Origin: CAZTPJ01 sp964614515
GTDB taxonomy: Bacteria; Planctomycetota; Phycisphaerae; Phycisphaerales; UBA1924
Direction: 5' to 3'
DNA: 64,000 nt
Assembly: GCA_964614515.1 (NCBI GenBank)
Contig: CAZTPJ010000003.1
Coordinates: 23,989 to 87,988, forward strand
Part shown: piece after piece, positions 50,671 through 59,529 of the stretch
Position numbering within the stretch: position 1 is the stretch's first letter
Layout of the letters: each line of letters opens with the position of its first letter
Translations under genes and position numbers: made by a program
The notes under the pieces: generated by a model
What the model saw: only the letters and a program-made list of their open reading frames with translations
What the model was told of the DNA's origin: nothing
The model's database searches: none

Positions 50671-50994
50671 GCTGGAGGAGAATAGGAAAGCCGCGTGCGC
50701 TTGGCGCATAAAAACAACCCGGAGCCCGCCGCCGGGCCATCATGACCGTGGCGAGTCGGATTCCGGGTGGCCCCTTCCCTTCGGGCCCGCCCGTACAACG
50801 AATTCTTTGCGTGTGAATTGCAAACCGGTCCGATTTCGGTCATACTGGAAACCGATGGTGGGCGCTTCGCGAATGGGCCTGCGACAGGCGATGCCCTTTG
50901 AGCGGGGCCGAAGATCGCGTCGGATCGCGGGTTGCGCCGACACACAGGGGTTCGGGGTTTCCTCAGGATACATGACTCAGAAAGGAAAACTGAC
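50671..50994. other. Intergenic control region between pyrC and M36-like protease
   Basis: This divergent 320-base region holds no gene. A GCCCGCC/GGCGGGC-like hairpin lies near 50730, and the promoter-like element at 50818-50846 reads toward the protease. The remainder shows nothing notable. Confidence 0.5.
50818..50846 (+). promoter_or_regulatory. Promoter-like element for M36-like protease
   Basis: TTGCAA (50818-50823) and CATACT (50841-50846) are separated by 17 bases, about 150 bases before the ATG at 50995. Confidence 0.4.
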
Positions 50995-53754
50995 ATGCGT
51001 ATTGGCACTGCAAGGCCGATCACGGCCGTGGTGTTGGCGTTGGTCGCGGGAGCCGCGGCGCCGGCGATGGGCGATGGAGTGGTTGGCCAGCCGGCCATTG
51101 ATGCGTTGACCGCCCGCTACCCGGGGGCTCACGCCTACATCCATGATGGTCGGGTGATGTGCCTGTACGGCGTGAAGATGACGCAGGCGAACGACCCCGT
51201 GTCGGCCGCGGAACTCTTCCTCGCGCAGCATGCCCCGGCGTTCGGCGTGCCCGGAGTTGATCTCCGCCTTGAATGGATGTCCGATGTCTCGTGGGGCAAG
51301 TTCACGAATCTCCACTATCGCCAGTACATCGAAGGCCTGCCCGTCGAGTTCGGCTTCGCGAACGTCCTCGTTCGTAATGGTCAGCCTGATGCGGTTGTGT
51401 ATTCCGGCGCTCGACTGGCGAAGCCCGCTCCCGGCGGATTCGCCGACATGGCCGTCAACGCTCAGCAGGCGCTGAACATCATCCAGAACATGCCCGCGTA
51501 TGAGAACCTCGGCAACTGGTCAGAGCCGGAACTCGTCGCGTTCTATGGCGAAGGCGACCTGCCCCAGAACATCAACGCCGTGCGCACCTGGAAGTTCTCA
51601 GCCCACGGCCAGGGCGGCATCTTCGGCCACCGCGCGTACACGTTCTATGTGGACGCCGCAACCGGCAATCTCACCTTCGCACGCTTCGAGGTCTATGACA
51701 TCGACGTGGCCGGCTCGGTCCGAGGCATGGCCTCGCCTGGGACACGGCCGGACATCGCCGCGAATCCGCCGACGATGCAGGATGTCGGCCAGGTTCGGGT
51801 GCAGATTTCGGGCGGGAACACGGCGACATCGCTTCGCGATGGAACGTTCGTGATTCCGCACCCCGGTGCGTCGCCCGTCACGGTCAACTCCTCGCTCGTC
51901 GGGCCGTGGGTCACGGTCGTCGATGTCGGCGGCAGCGGCAATCTCACGGCCAGCGCCGCGAACGTGACGCCGCCCGGCCCCGCGGACCTGGTGTACAACG
52001 GCTCGCCCACGGCCCACAACACGGCCGAGGTCAACGCCTTCATCCACACCAACTTCACGCATGACTACATCAAGGACCGCGCTCCGGGTTGGACGCCCAT
52101 CGACATTTCCCTTCGCGCGGAAGTCAACCGAAGCCAGACGTGCAACGCGTTCTTCACGACCAGTCCGCTTTCGATCAACTTCTACGCGGCCGGCGGCGGC
52201 TGCTCGAACACCGCGTACTCAACCGTCGTCGCCCATGAATATGGCCACTTCATCGTCAACCGTCGCAATCTCCAGCAAGGCGCTTTCGGCGAAGGATACA
52301 GCGATTCGGTCGCGCTGCTCATGTATGACACGCCCATCGTCGGCGAAAATTTCCAAGGCACAAGCCCCGTGCGACAGCCGGGCATCATCGTGCAGACCTA
52401 CCCATGCTCCAGCACCGCCATTCACACCTGCGGACAGATCGTCGGCGGCGTCTGGTGGCGCATCCGCACGGGCTTTGGCGCCCGCTACGGCTCGCAGCAG
52501 GGCCTCGACCTCACGCGCCAATTGCACGTTGACTGGACGCTCATCACCGGCGGCGGCAGCGGCCTGAACTCCGCCCACCCGCAGACCGCGATTGAAGTCC
52601 TCACCGTCGATGATGATGACGGCAACATCAACAACGGCACGCCGAACTACAACGAAATCTGCGCCGCCTTCGCCACCCATCAGATCCCGTGCCCGCAGTT
52701 GTCGCTGATCGCCTTCCAGTATCCCAATGGACGTCCGGCGCAACTCTCGCCATCAGTGGCCGAGCCGATCGACGTCACCATCGTTGGCCTGGCTTCACAG
52801 CCGGAGCCGGGGTCACTCGTGATGCGCTATCGCGTCAACGGCGGCGCGTTCCAGTCCGCGACGGTGGTTGAGAACTCGCCAAACGTCTACACGGCCACGC
52901 TTCCGGGCCTGCCGTGCTATGACAACGTGGACTACTACTTTGAAGCGAGGACGACGGGCGGTCAGACCCTGACCGACCCGCCCACGGCACCCACGGCCGT
53001 GTTCAACGCGGGCGTCTACACGGGTCAGGTCGTGTCGTTCCATGACAATTTCCAGACCAACACGGGCTGGGTTGCCGAGAATCTCGGTGCGACATCGGGA
53101 GACTGGGAGCGCGGCGTTCCCGTGAATGATCCGACGTGGGCCTATGCCCCGTTCGCGGACTCGGATGGCAGCGGCCAGTGCCTGCTGACGGAGAACGCGC
53201 TGGGCAACACCGACGTGGACGACGGCGCGGTGCGCATCACGTCGCCGACGTTCGACGCACAGGGTTTGGGCGAACTCACCTACGACTACTACCTCAACCT
53301 CACCAACACCAGCGGCGCGGACATGCTTCTGGTCGAGATGAACACCAACAACGGCGTCGGCGCATGGACCGAAGTCGCTCGCCACACGAGCAACGGCGCC
53401 CGCGACTGGAGAGCGCACTCGATCAATGCTCAGTTTCTCGCGTCGCGCGGCGTGACGCCTACAGCGCAGACCAAGGTGCGGTTCACGGCCAATGACGCCA
53501 ATCCGCAAAGCATCGTTGAAGCGGGCGTGGATGCCTTCAGGGTCGTCACGGTGGAGTGCGACGAGTGCTACGCCGACTGCGATCAGAGCACCGGCCAGGG
53601 CGTTCTTGACATCTTCGACTTCCTGTGCTTCGGCAATCGCTTCGATCAGGGCGATCCGTACGCCTGCGACTGCGATGTCTCCACAGGCCCGGGCACCTGC
53701 GACATCTTTGACTTCCTCTGCTTTGGCAACGCCTTCAACGTCGGCTGCCCATAA
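50995..53754 (+). CDS. Secreted M36-like metalloprotease with GC-type dockerin tail
   Basis: The 919-residue protein has a signal peptide (AVVLALVAGAAAPAMG), an N-terminal FTP-like propeptide region (about 60-230) and a zinc protease centre: VVAHEYGHFIVNRR (HExxH) with the downstream third ligand in GAFGEGYSDSVALLM (E...D). This spacing fits gluzincins of the fungalysin M36 type. A beta-domain and a jelly-roll-like region (about 640-850: FHDNFQTNTGWVAENLG, GELTYDYYLNLTNTSGADMLLVEM) follow, then the dockerin tail (CYADCDQSTG, GCP). The start has AAAGGA upstream. A strong terminator follows. Probably a surface-bound nutrient protease. Confidence 0.88.
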   Translation: MRIGTARPITAVVLALVAGAAAPAMGDGVVGQPAIDALTARYPGAHAYIHDGRVMCLYGVKMTQANDPVSAAELFLAQHAPAFGVPGVDLRLEWMSDVSWGKFTNLHYRQYIEGLPVEFGFANVLVRNGQPDAVVYSGARLAKPAPGGFADMAVNAQQALNIIQNMPAYENLGNWSEPELVAFYGEGDLPQNINAVRTWKFSAHGQGGIFGHRAYTFYVDAATGNLTFARFEVYDIDVAGSVRGMASPGTRPDIAANPPTMQDVGQVRVQISGGNTATSLRDGTFVIPHPGASPVTVNSSLVGPWVTVVDVGGSGNLTASAANVTPPGPADLVYNGSPTAHNTAEVNAFIHTNFTHDYIKDRAPGWTPIDISLRAEVNRSQTCNAFFTTSPLSINFYAAGGGCSNTAYSTVVAHEYGHFIVNRRNLQQGAFGEGYSDSVALLMYDTPIVGENFQGTSPVRQPGIIVQTYPCSSTAIHTCGQIVGGVWWRIRTGFGARYGSQQGLDLTRQLHVDWTLITGGGSGLNSAHPQTAIEVLTVDDDDGNINNGTPNYNEICAAFATHQIPCPQLSLIAFQYPNGRPAQLSPSVAEPIDVTIVGLASQPEPGSLVMRYRVNGGAFQSATVVENSPNVYTATLPGLPCYDNVDYYFEARTTGGQTLTDPPTAPTAVFNAGVYTGQVVSFHDNFQTNTGWVAENLGATSGDWERGVPVNDPTWAYAPFADSDGSGQCLLTENALGNTDVDDGAVRITSPTFDAQGLGELTYDYYLNLTNTSGADMLLVEMNTNNGVGAWTEVARHTSNGARDWRAHSINAQFLASRGVTPTAQTKVRFTANDANPQSIVEAGVDAFRVVTVECDECYADCDQSTGQGVLDIFDFLCFGNRFDQGDPYACDCDVSTGPGTCDIFDFLCFGNAFNVGCP

Positions 53755-53780
53755 GCCCGCATCCAGTTCACACCACACCA

Positions 53781-53807
53781 ACCGATCGCGAAAGCGGTCG
53801 GTTTTTT
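53781..53807 (+). terminator. Rho-independent terminator
   Basis: ACCGATCGC, loop GAAA, GCGGTCGGT (one G-T pair) and a run of six T. It lies 27 bases after the M36-like stop. The stem resembles the family D hairpins that follow, so a repeat may have become a terminator. Confidence 0.9.
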
Positions 53808-53821
53808 ATGCGCCCCAAAGA

Positions 53822-53890
53822 GCCGATCGCGCAAGCGATCGAGTGCCACTGTCGTGGAAGCGCCGATCGCGCAAGCGATCGAGTGCGATA
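53822..53890. repeat. Two family D hairpins
   Basis: CCGATCGCGCAAGCGATCGA occurs twice (about 53822-53842 and 53863-53883), each followed by GTGC. The stem CGATCGC/GCGATCG has loop GCAA. They form a run with the terminator before them. Confidence 0.75.
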
Positions 53891-53936
53891 GCCCAGCCAT
53901 CGGCGAGAGCGCGATGATGCGTCCTGGTACACGCAC

Positions 53937-54105
53937 GGGCAAGCCTGAAGGCTTGCCCATGCCACGCGCCAGGTCCCTTCCTTGACGGTCGGGCTTCTTG
54001 CGCTGACGTTTCTCGTGCCACTGAAGTCGCCATAGGCGACTTCAGTGCTTTCTGGGATGTCGTCCCATCAAATGGCCACGCACGGGCAAGCCTGAAGGCT
54101 TGCCC
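53937..54105. repeat. 169-bp composite repeat B-C-B, second copy
   Basis: Family B at 53937-53958, then TTGACGGTCGGGCTTCTTGC, family C at 54019-54047 and family B at 54084-54105. The order, spacing and linkers match 48011-48178 closely. It lies between the convergent M36-like and PEP-CTERM-like genes. Confidence 0.8.
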
Positions 54106-54121
54106 ATGCCACGCGCAACTG

Positions 54122-54155
54122 AAAAGGAAAACCGGCGGGCATTTGCCCGCCGGTT
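54122..54155 (-). terminator. Rho-independent terminator
   Basis: On the minus strand AACCGGCGGGC and GCCCGCCGGTT (11-bp stem, loop of four) are followed by TTCCTTTT. It lies 29 bases after the stop at 54184. Confidence 0.9.
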
Positions 54156-54183
54156 GTGGAAGTCGATTGAAGCGATTGATCGA

Positions 54184-54798
54184 TCAGCGACGGCGGCGCA
54201 TCGCGGCCAGACCCGCCACACCCAGCAGCGCCAAGGCACCGGGGGCCGGAATGTAGTAGATGTTGCCGGAGAAGATTCGCGGATTGAACTGCGTGCCGCC
54301 GAACGGCGTGCTCTGCGCAAGGCCGCCGTTGAACCGAAGGTCTGCGTTCTCAAAGCTTGTGGGAGGGACGCCCGTGGCCCCACGATATCGGATGCCACCC
54401 GCGCGGACAACCAGCGCCACGGCCGTCATTCCACCAACGGGGATGGTGAAGTCAGGAATGTCGATCGGCGCCAAGGTGGTGGTGCCGTTGGACACACCTA
54501 AGCCCGAGCCAATCGAGGTCCACAAAGCGGCGTTCGTCGAGTTGCCCACGAACGTGCCGCCCTCGATGAGGAACACTTCGATTTCCGTGGCCGTTCCGAG
54601 CGCCGAGCTGGCGAAGTAGTCCAGGCTCGTGATCGTCAAGGGCGTCGCCGCCAAGTTGACGAGGTCGAAATACACGCTGCTTCCCGCGGCGGAAAGGCCG
54701 TTGTTGGGGCCAAGAGGCGCCACGGCCAGCGGCGACTGCGCAACGGCCGTCGCGGCCATCGCCGTCCCCGCCACAACTGCGAACAAGGCTTGTCTCAT
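54184..54798 (-). CDS. Secreted protein with PEP-CTERM-like sorting tail
   Basis: The 204-residue protein has a signal peptide (ALFAVVAGTAMAATAVAQ) and ends in IPAPGALALLGVAGLAAMRRRR: a Pro-Ala-Pro turn, a hydrophobic helix and four Arg, the layout of PEP-CTERM-like sorting signals that are removed by an exosortase-type enzyme. The body (YFDLVNLAATPLTITSLDYF, IEVFLIEGGTFVG, TLAPIDIPDFTIPVGGMTAVAL) is a beta-sandwich-like domain of unknown function. GGAGATTCAG precedes ATG 54798. No exosortase gene is in the window. Confidence 0.8.
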   Translation of the reverse strand: MRQALFAVVAGTAMAATAVAQSPLAVAPLGPNNGLSAAGSSVYFDLVNLAATPLTITSLDYFASSALGTATEIEVFLIEGGTFVGNSTNAALWTSIGSGLGVSNGTTTLAPIDIPDFTIPVGGMTAVALVVRAGGIRYRGATGVPPTSFENADLRFNGGLAQSTPFGGTQFNPRIFSGNIYYIPAPGALALLGVAGLAAMRRRR

Positions 54799-55047
54799 CT
54801 CTGAATCTCCATGACAGAACTCATCCATTCCCAAGAGCATGCGCGCTCCACACACACGAGAGCTTCCACGCACAACGACCGACAGCGACGACACAAGTGT
54901 CCCTCTCGATCTCTTCCTCGGCGCAGCCTCAAGCGGCTGCGACTCACACGATACCGTACCGCAGCGAATCTGTCAAGAGTGTGCGCGACAAAAAGCCCGT
55001 AGAATCAACGGATTTCAATGTGCGGTTTGCGCGTCGGGGCCAGCTTT

Positions 55048-56571
55048 TCACACCGCGTAGTTCGGAATCAGCCGCGATTCGAGATGTCGAATGAGCGGGT
55101 CGGCCGATAATTCCGCGCCAGTGGATCGTCGGCAGAGATCCGCCGCGCGATAACGCCGGCCGTGCTGATGAATGTTCTCGCGCAGCCAGTCGAGCAGCGG
55201 GCGGAACTCGCCGCGCTCGATGCGCTGGGGTATGTCGGGCATCGCACGTCCGATGGCCTCCCACATCTGCGCGGCGTAGAGGTTGCCGAGGGTGTAGGTC
55301 GGGAAGTATCCGATCAGGCCGAAGGACCAATGCACATCCTGAAGGCAGCCGCGACGATCATCGGGCACGTCAATGCCGAGATACGACTTATACTTTGCGT
55401 TCCATTCGCGAGGCAGGTCGGCGATGCGAAGTTGGCCGGAGATCAGGCCGCGTTCGATCTCGAATCGCGCCATGAGGTGAAGGTTGTAGGTGGCTTCGTC
55501 GGCTTCGACGCGGATGAGGCTTGGCTTGGCCGTGTTGACCGCGCGGAACATGTCGGCGGCGGTGAAGCGATCGAGTTCGGGCGCGAACATGAGTTTCGCA
55601 AAGGGCATGGCCCATCGCCAGAAAGCGGCGCTGCGCCCGACGAAGTTCTCCCACATGCGGGATTGGCTCTCGTGAATGCCCAGCGAGACCGCATCGCTGA
55701 TGGGTTGGCCGAACTCTTCACCCTTGGGCAGGCCCTGTTCATACAGGCCGTGGCCGGCTTCGTGCAGCGTGCCATAGAGCGCGTCGGTGAAGCGTTCATC
55801 TCGGTATCGCGTGGTCAGTCGCGTGTCGCCGGGGGCCATGCCGGAGCAGAACGGGTGCGTGGTCACGTCGAGACGCCCGCGATCGAGATCAAAGCCGATC
55901 GCCTTGAGGATGAACTGGCCGAATTGGTGCTGTTTCTCGGCCGTGGCCTTGATCGCGAGCGGGGCCTCGCTCGGGGGCGTGCCTTTGTCGGCGATCCTTG
56001 CGATCAGCGCGGACAATCGCGCACGCAGAGGCGTGAAGATCGCTTCGATCTGCTTCGCGGTCGCGCCGGGTTCGTATTCGTTGAGCAAGGCATCGTACAG
56101 TTCGCCGCCGGCGGGCGGGCCGTAGCACTCGGCCTTGCGCCGCGTCAGCAACAGCACGCGCTCCAGCCATGGCGCGAACATCGAGAAGTCAGACCTGGCC
56201 CGCGCTCCCTTCCACGCCTCCTGCGCCTGGCTCGTCACCCGCGCGAGTTCCTCGACGAGTTCATCGGGCAGTTTCACGGCCAGGTCATAATCGCGCCGGA
56301 ATTCGCGGACATTCGCGGCCGTGGGTGAATCCTTGTCGCTCGTGAGCGACGCATCGGCCTCGCAGGCGGCGATGAGATCGCCTACGCGTGGGCTGGTGCG
56401 CCGCTGGTGCACGAGTTTGGCCATCATCGCCTGCTGCTCAGCGCGAAAGGCGCCGGCGCCGTTGGGCATGTACGTCTCCTGGTCCCAGTTGAGCAGCGCC
56501 CCCGTTGCGCCGAGTACGGACCACTCTCGCGCAAGACCGCACAACTCCGCGTATGCATTGCCACCTGCCAT
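55048..56571 (-). CDS. Carboxypeptidase, M32 family
   Basis: The 507-residue cytoplasmic zinc enzyme removes C-terminal residues from peptides. It shows LLNWDQETYMPNGAGAFRAEQ (family segment W.D..T.MP.GA), VTTHPFCSGM, RYRDERFTDALYGTLHEAGHGLYEQG (HExxH zinc site), GIHESQSRMWENF (third ligand Glu), and IRVEADEATYNLHLMARFEIE. The length is normal for the family (about 500). AAGGAGCG precedes ATG 56571. The neighbouring small lipoprotein gene lies upstream on the same strand. Confidence 0.95.
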   Translation of the reverse strand: MAGGNAYAELCGLAREWSVLGATGALLNWDQETYMPNGAGAFRAEQQAMMAKLVHQRRTSPRVGDLIAACEADASLTSDKDSPTAANVREFRRDYDLAVKLPDELVEELARVTSQAQEAWKGARARSDFSMFAPWLERVLLLTRRKAECYGPPAGGELYDALLNEYEPGATAKQIEAIFTPLRARLSALIARIADKGTPPSEAPLAIKATAEKQHQFGQFILKAIGFDLDRGRLDVTTHPFCSGMAPGDTRLTTRYRDERFTDALYGTLHEAGHGLYEQGLPKGEEFGQPISDAVSLGIHESQSRMWENFVGRSAAFWRWAMPFAKLMFAPELDRFTAADMFRAVNTAKPSLIRVEADEATYNLHLMARFEIERGLISGQLRIADLPREWNAKYKSYLGIDVPDDRRGCLQDVHWSFGLIGYFPTYTLGNLYAAQMWEAIGRAMPDIPQRIERGEFRPLLDWLRENIHQHGRRYRAADLCRRSTGAELSADPLIRHLESRLIPNYAV

Positions 56572-56642
56572 GATCGCTCCTTGAAGACAGCGGCATCGTA
56601 GCCCGCCATGCGCACGCGATGGCATCAGCGAGAAATCGGTGA

Positions 56643-56867
56643 TCACGGCCGCGTGTGTCGCCGACGCTCCACATGCAACGGTTTGAGCCGCGTCGAGCGA
56701 TCGGGCGGATCGATCATGCGATCAAGCGGCGTGTCGGATCGCCCTGAGGTGTGGATGTCCACGGTCTCGGCCCCAAACCCGCGGGCGCTGACAACATGGC
56801 GATAGCATCCGCCGCATGTTGCCGCAGCCAAGACCATCATCAAGCCCATCACGGCCGTTCGTCGCAT
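56643..56867 (-). CDS. Small putative lipoprotein
   Basis: The 74-residue protein begins MRRTAVMGLMMVLAAATCGG, with a basic start, hydrophobic core and a lipobox in AATCGGC. The rest is hydrophilic and has no motif. Short lipoproteins are easily overpredicted, but the start codon has CGAGGGA upstream and the signal is complete. It is divergent from feoA, with 140 bases between. Confidence 0.5.
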   Translation of the reverse strand: MRRTAVMGLMMVLAAATCGGCYRHVVSARGFGAETVDIHTSGRSDTPLDRMIDPPDRSTRLKPLHVERRRHTRP

Positions 56868-56907
56868 CGTGCATGTCCCTCGCGAACCAATTGAGTCTAC
56901 ACGCGAG

Positions 56908-56936
56908 GTGACGCGGCGCGGCGAGGGGTCTATGAT
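56908..56936 (+). promoter_or_regulatory. Promoter-like element of feoAB operon
   Basis: GTGACG (56908-56913) and TATGAT (56931-56936) are 17 bases apart. The expected RNA start lies inside the palindrome at 56940-56954. Confidence 0.5.
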
Positions 56937-56939
56937 TGC

Positions 56940-56954
56940 GATTGAGTCTCAATC
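56940..56954 (+). promoter_or_regulatory. Palindromic operator candidate upstream of feoA
   Basis: GATTGAG T CTCAATC is a perfect 7-1-7 palindrome, the architecture of Fur-type boxes though not their usual sequence. A half-site ATTGAGTCT is repeated at 56890-56898. Iron regulation is inferred from the operon it precedes. Confidence 0.55.
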
Positions 56955-57007
56955 ACGATCCCGTTTCGCCCGATAACACAGCCACCCAACCCCGAAGGGT
57001 TCAACCC

Positions 57008-57319
57008 GTGAGTCAGGCAACTTCCATGACTGAGGGACCATGCTCTGACACCTGCGCCTGCGCTGCGGCGAATACGGCCACGGAACCCATCCCGCTGACG
57101 AGTCTGCATCGCGGGCAGGCGGCGACGATCTGCTCCAAGGCGCTGGGGCCGGAGGATGCGGCCGTGCTTCGCGCGATGGGCTTGCGTCCCTCGGCGCGGA
57201 TTCGGATGTGCCGGGTTGGCGAGCCGTGCATCGTGGTGATGCAGTGCCGCTGCGGGGATGCGTGCCGTATTGGCCTGGCCCATACGTTGGCGCGGCATGT
57301 GATGGTTCTTCCGGCGTGA
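57008..57319 (+). CDS. feoA: Ferrous iron transport protein A
   Basis: FeoA is a small cytoplasmic SH3-like protein that supports FeoB. The protein (103 residues from GTG 57008) contains LTSLHRGQAATICSKALG, then AAVLRAMGLRPSARIRMCRVGEPCIV and HTLARHVMVLP, in the order of the family (L..L..G..A.I, L..MGL..G..I). GTG 57008 has AAGGG before it; ATG 57026 is an alternative. Several cysteines (CSDTCACAA, CRCGDAC) are unusual for FeoA and could bind metal. It lies 50 bases upstream of feoB. Confidence 0.88.
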   Translation: MSQATSMTEGPCSDTCACAAANTATEPIPLTSLHRGQAATICSKALGPEDAAVLRAMGLRPSARIRMCRVGEPCIVVMQCRCGDACRIGLAHTLARHVMVLPA

Positions 57320-57369
57320 ACCCGCGGTCCGAGTGATGCCGCGAGCCTGTTCCCATCGATCCTTCGGCT

Positions 57370-59526
57370 ATGAGCGATTCACCCACAATCTCTTCCGCGT
57401 CTCCGGCAGATGCCGAATCACGCGAGGCCTCTTCGCCACGGCCGCACGCCGATTCCACCCCCGTTCGCATCGCGCTGATCGGCAATCCCAACACCGGCAA
57501 GACCACGCTGTTCAATCGCCTCTCGGGCCTGCGGCACAAGACGGCCAACTTTCCCGGCACGACGCAGGAAGCCCGACTCGGACAGATCCACCTGGCCGGA
57601 ACCGCCGGGCCCGGTGGGGCAGGCGTCCCACCTGCCGCGCATGATCCAACCGAGTGGCCGATCTCAGCGACGCTCATCGACCTCCCCGGCACCTACTCGA
57701 TCGAACTCGATCAGCCCGAGGCCCGCGTTTGCCGGCAGGTGCTCGCCGGCGAACTCAACATCCGCGGCGAGCCGCTCCAGCCGCCCGACGCTGTGTGCAT
57801 CGTCACCGACGCGACGAATCTCTTCCGCAATCTGCATCTTGTGGGCGAGGCCCTGCGTCGTCGTCTGCCGACGGTCGTCGCGCTGAACATGTCCGATCTG
57901 GCACGCAAGAGGGGCCTGCACGCGAATCTGGACATCCTCAAAGAGAGTCTGGGCTGCGAAGTCATCGCGTGCAGCGCCCGCACGGGCGAGGGCCTGTCAG
58001 AACTTCGTGTCGCGCTCGCCCGCGCGGTCGTGCCCAACCGCACGCCGCCGGGCGATCAACAGGCGCTGGAGGCGTGGGCCGAGGACATTTACGACCGAGC
58101 CATGGCCGCGGATGCGCCGAACATCACCGACCGCGCCACCGATCGCGTCGATGCGATTCTCACGCATCCCATCGGCGGCATCGCCGCGTTCACGCTCATC
58201 ATGGCCGGGCTGTTCTGGGCGATCTTCAGTCTCGCCACGTATCCGATGGACTGGATCGACTGGATCTTCGGGACGATCTCCACGGCCATCGACGCGTCGC
58301 TGCCACCGGGCGTGCTCACCGATCTGCTGGCGAACGGGATCGTCGCGGGCGTGGGGGCGACGGTGATCTTCGTGCCGCAGATCGCGCTGCTGTTCTTCCT
58401 GATCTCGCTGCTGGAGGACACGGGGTATCTGGCGCGTGCGGCGTTTGTCGTGAATCGTCTGTTTCAGCCGTTCGGGCTTTCGGGCCATGCGTTCGTGCCG
58501 TTTCTGAGTTCCCATGCGTGTGCCTTGCCGGGGATCATGGCGACGCGGGCCATTCCCGATCCGCGCGAACGACTCGCGGCGATCCTCGTCGCGCCGTTTG
58601 CGTCATGCACGGCACGCATTCCCGTCTATGTGCTGCTGACGACACTGCTGTTTCGTCACTCGCCCGCACTGGCCGCGGCCGCGTTTGTGGGGTGTTATGC
58701 GCTGGGCGCCACGGCCGCGCTGCTCAGCGCGCTGATCGCGCGACGCACGATCATCAAAGGCAAGGCACGGCCGATGGTATTGGAACTGCCGAGTTACAAA
58801 CTGCCGAGCCTACGCACAGCGCTGCTGACGACGTGGGATCGCGCTTCGGTCTTCCTCAAGACCGCTGGCACGTTCATCCTGGCGATCTCGATTGTGCTGT
58901 GGTGGCTTGGCGCGTATCCGCATGTGCCCGCGCCGCAGGAGGCGACGCAACTTCGCGCCGCGGCGGATGCGGCGGAATCGCGGCCGGGAACATCGCCGTT
59001 TGTGGGCGGTCCGCATGTCGATTGGCAATCGACAACGGAGGCGGAGTGGCGGTCGTTGACGCTTGATGAGGCCCGCGACATGGCCGACACGATTGAATCG
59101 CGTCACGCGGCACGTTACTCGTATCTCGGACGACTGGGTGCGCTGGCTCAGCCGATCCTGGCGCCGCTGGGGTATGACAGGCAACTGTCGATCGGCGTGT
59201 TGGCGAGTTTCGCGGCGCGTGAGGTGTTCGTCGCGACGATGGCCGTGCAGGTTGCCGGACGCGATGATGTGGATGATTCGGGTGTATTCGAGGCCGTGGC
59301 GAACGCGACGCGCGATGATGGCACGCCGATCTTCACGACGGCCACGGCGTGGTCGCTGCTCATCTACTACGTCCTCGCGATGCAGTGTCTGCCGACGCTG
59401 GTGGTGACTGCGCGGGAGGCCGGCGGCGTGAGGTGGGCGCTGCTGCAACTGGCGTGGATGTCGGGCCTGGCGTATGTGGCCGCGGCGATCACCTACAACA
59501 CCCTGCGAGCCTTCGGAGTGACGTGA
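57370..59526 (+). CDS. feoB: Ferrous iron transport protein B
   Basis: FeoB is the membrane ferrous iron importer with an N-terminal GTPase domain. G1 is GNPNTGKTTLFNRLSG, G2 region NFPGTT, G3 DLPGTYS, G4 NMSD. The membrane part has PQIALLFFLISLLEDTGYLARAAFV, SHACALPGIMATR and ASCTARIPVYVLLTTLLF, and the late FAAREVFVATMAVQ. At 718 residues the length is normal. About 20 extra residues (78-98, TAGPGGAGVPPAAHDPTEW) lie between G2 and G3; their DNA contains repeat family A (57613-57636). Linker loop between the gate regions is longer and hydrophilic (about 515-585). Confidence 0.96.
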   Translation: MSDSPTISSASPADAESREASSPRPHADSTPVRIALIGNPNTGKTTLFNRLSGLRHKTANFPGTTQEARLGQIHLAGTAGPGGAGVPPAAHDPTEWPISATLIDLPGTYSIELDQPEARVCRQVLAGELNIRGEPLQPPDAVCIVTDATNLFRNLHLVGEALRRRLPTVVALNMSDLARKRGLHANLDILKESLGCEVIACSARTGEGLSELRVALARAVVPNRTPPGDQQALEAWAEDIYDRAMAADAPNITDRATDRVDAILTHPIGGIAAFTLIMAGLFWAIFSLATYPMDWIDWIFGTISTAIDASLPPGVLTDLLANGIVAGVGATVIFVPQIALLFFLISLLEDTGYLARAAFVVNRLFQPFGLSGHAFVPFLSSHACALPGIMATRAIPDPRERLAAILVAPFASCTARIPVYVLLTTLLFRHSPALAAAAFVGCYALGATAALLSALIARRTIIKGKARPMVLELPSYKLPSLRTALLTTWDRASVFLKTAGTFILAISIVLWWLGAYPHVPAPQEATQLRAAADAAESRPGTSPFVGGPHVDWQSTTEAEWRSLTLDEARDMADTIESRHAARYSYLGRLGALAQPILAPLGYDRQLSIGVLASFAAREVFVATMAVQVAGRDDVDDSGVFEAVANATRDDGTPIFTTATAWSLLIYYVLAMQCLPTLVVTAREAGGVRWALLQLAWMSGLAYVAAAITYNTLRAFGVT
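57613..57636. repeat. Family A hairpin inserted in feoB
   Basis: GGTGGGGCAGGCGTCCCACC plus TGCC is the family A palindrome (reverse of 12349-12373). It keeps the frame and encodes GGAGVPPA between G2 and G3 of FeoB. Confidence 0.7.
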
Positions 59527-59529
59527 CGC

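Noticed and set aside
49375..50685. 436-codon plus-strand frame opposite pyrC
   Set aside because: Arg/His-rich mirror frame of a conserved enzyme.
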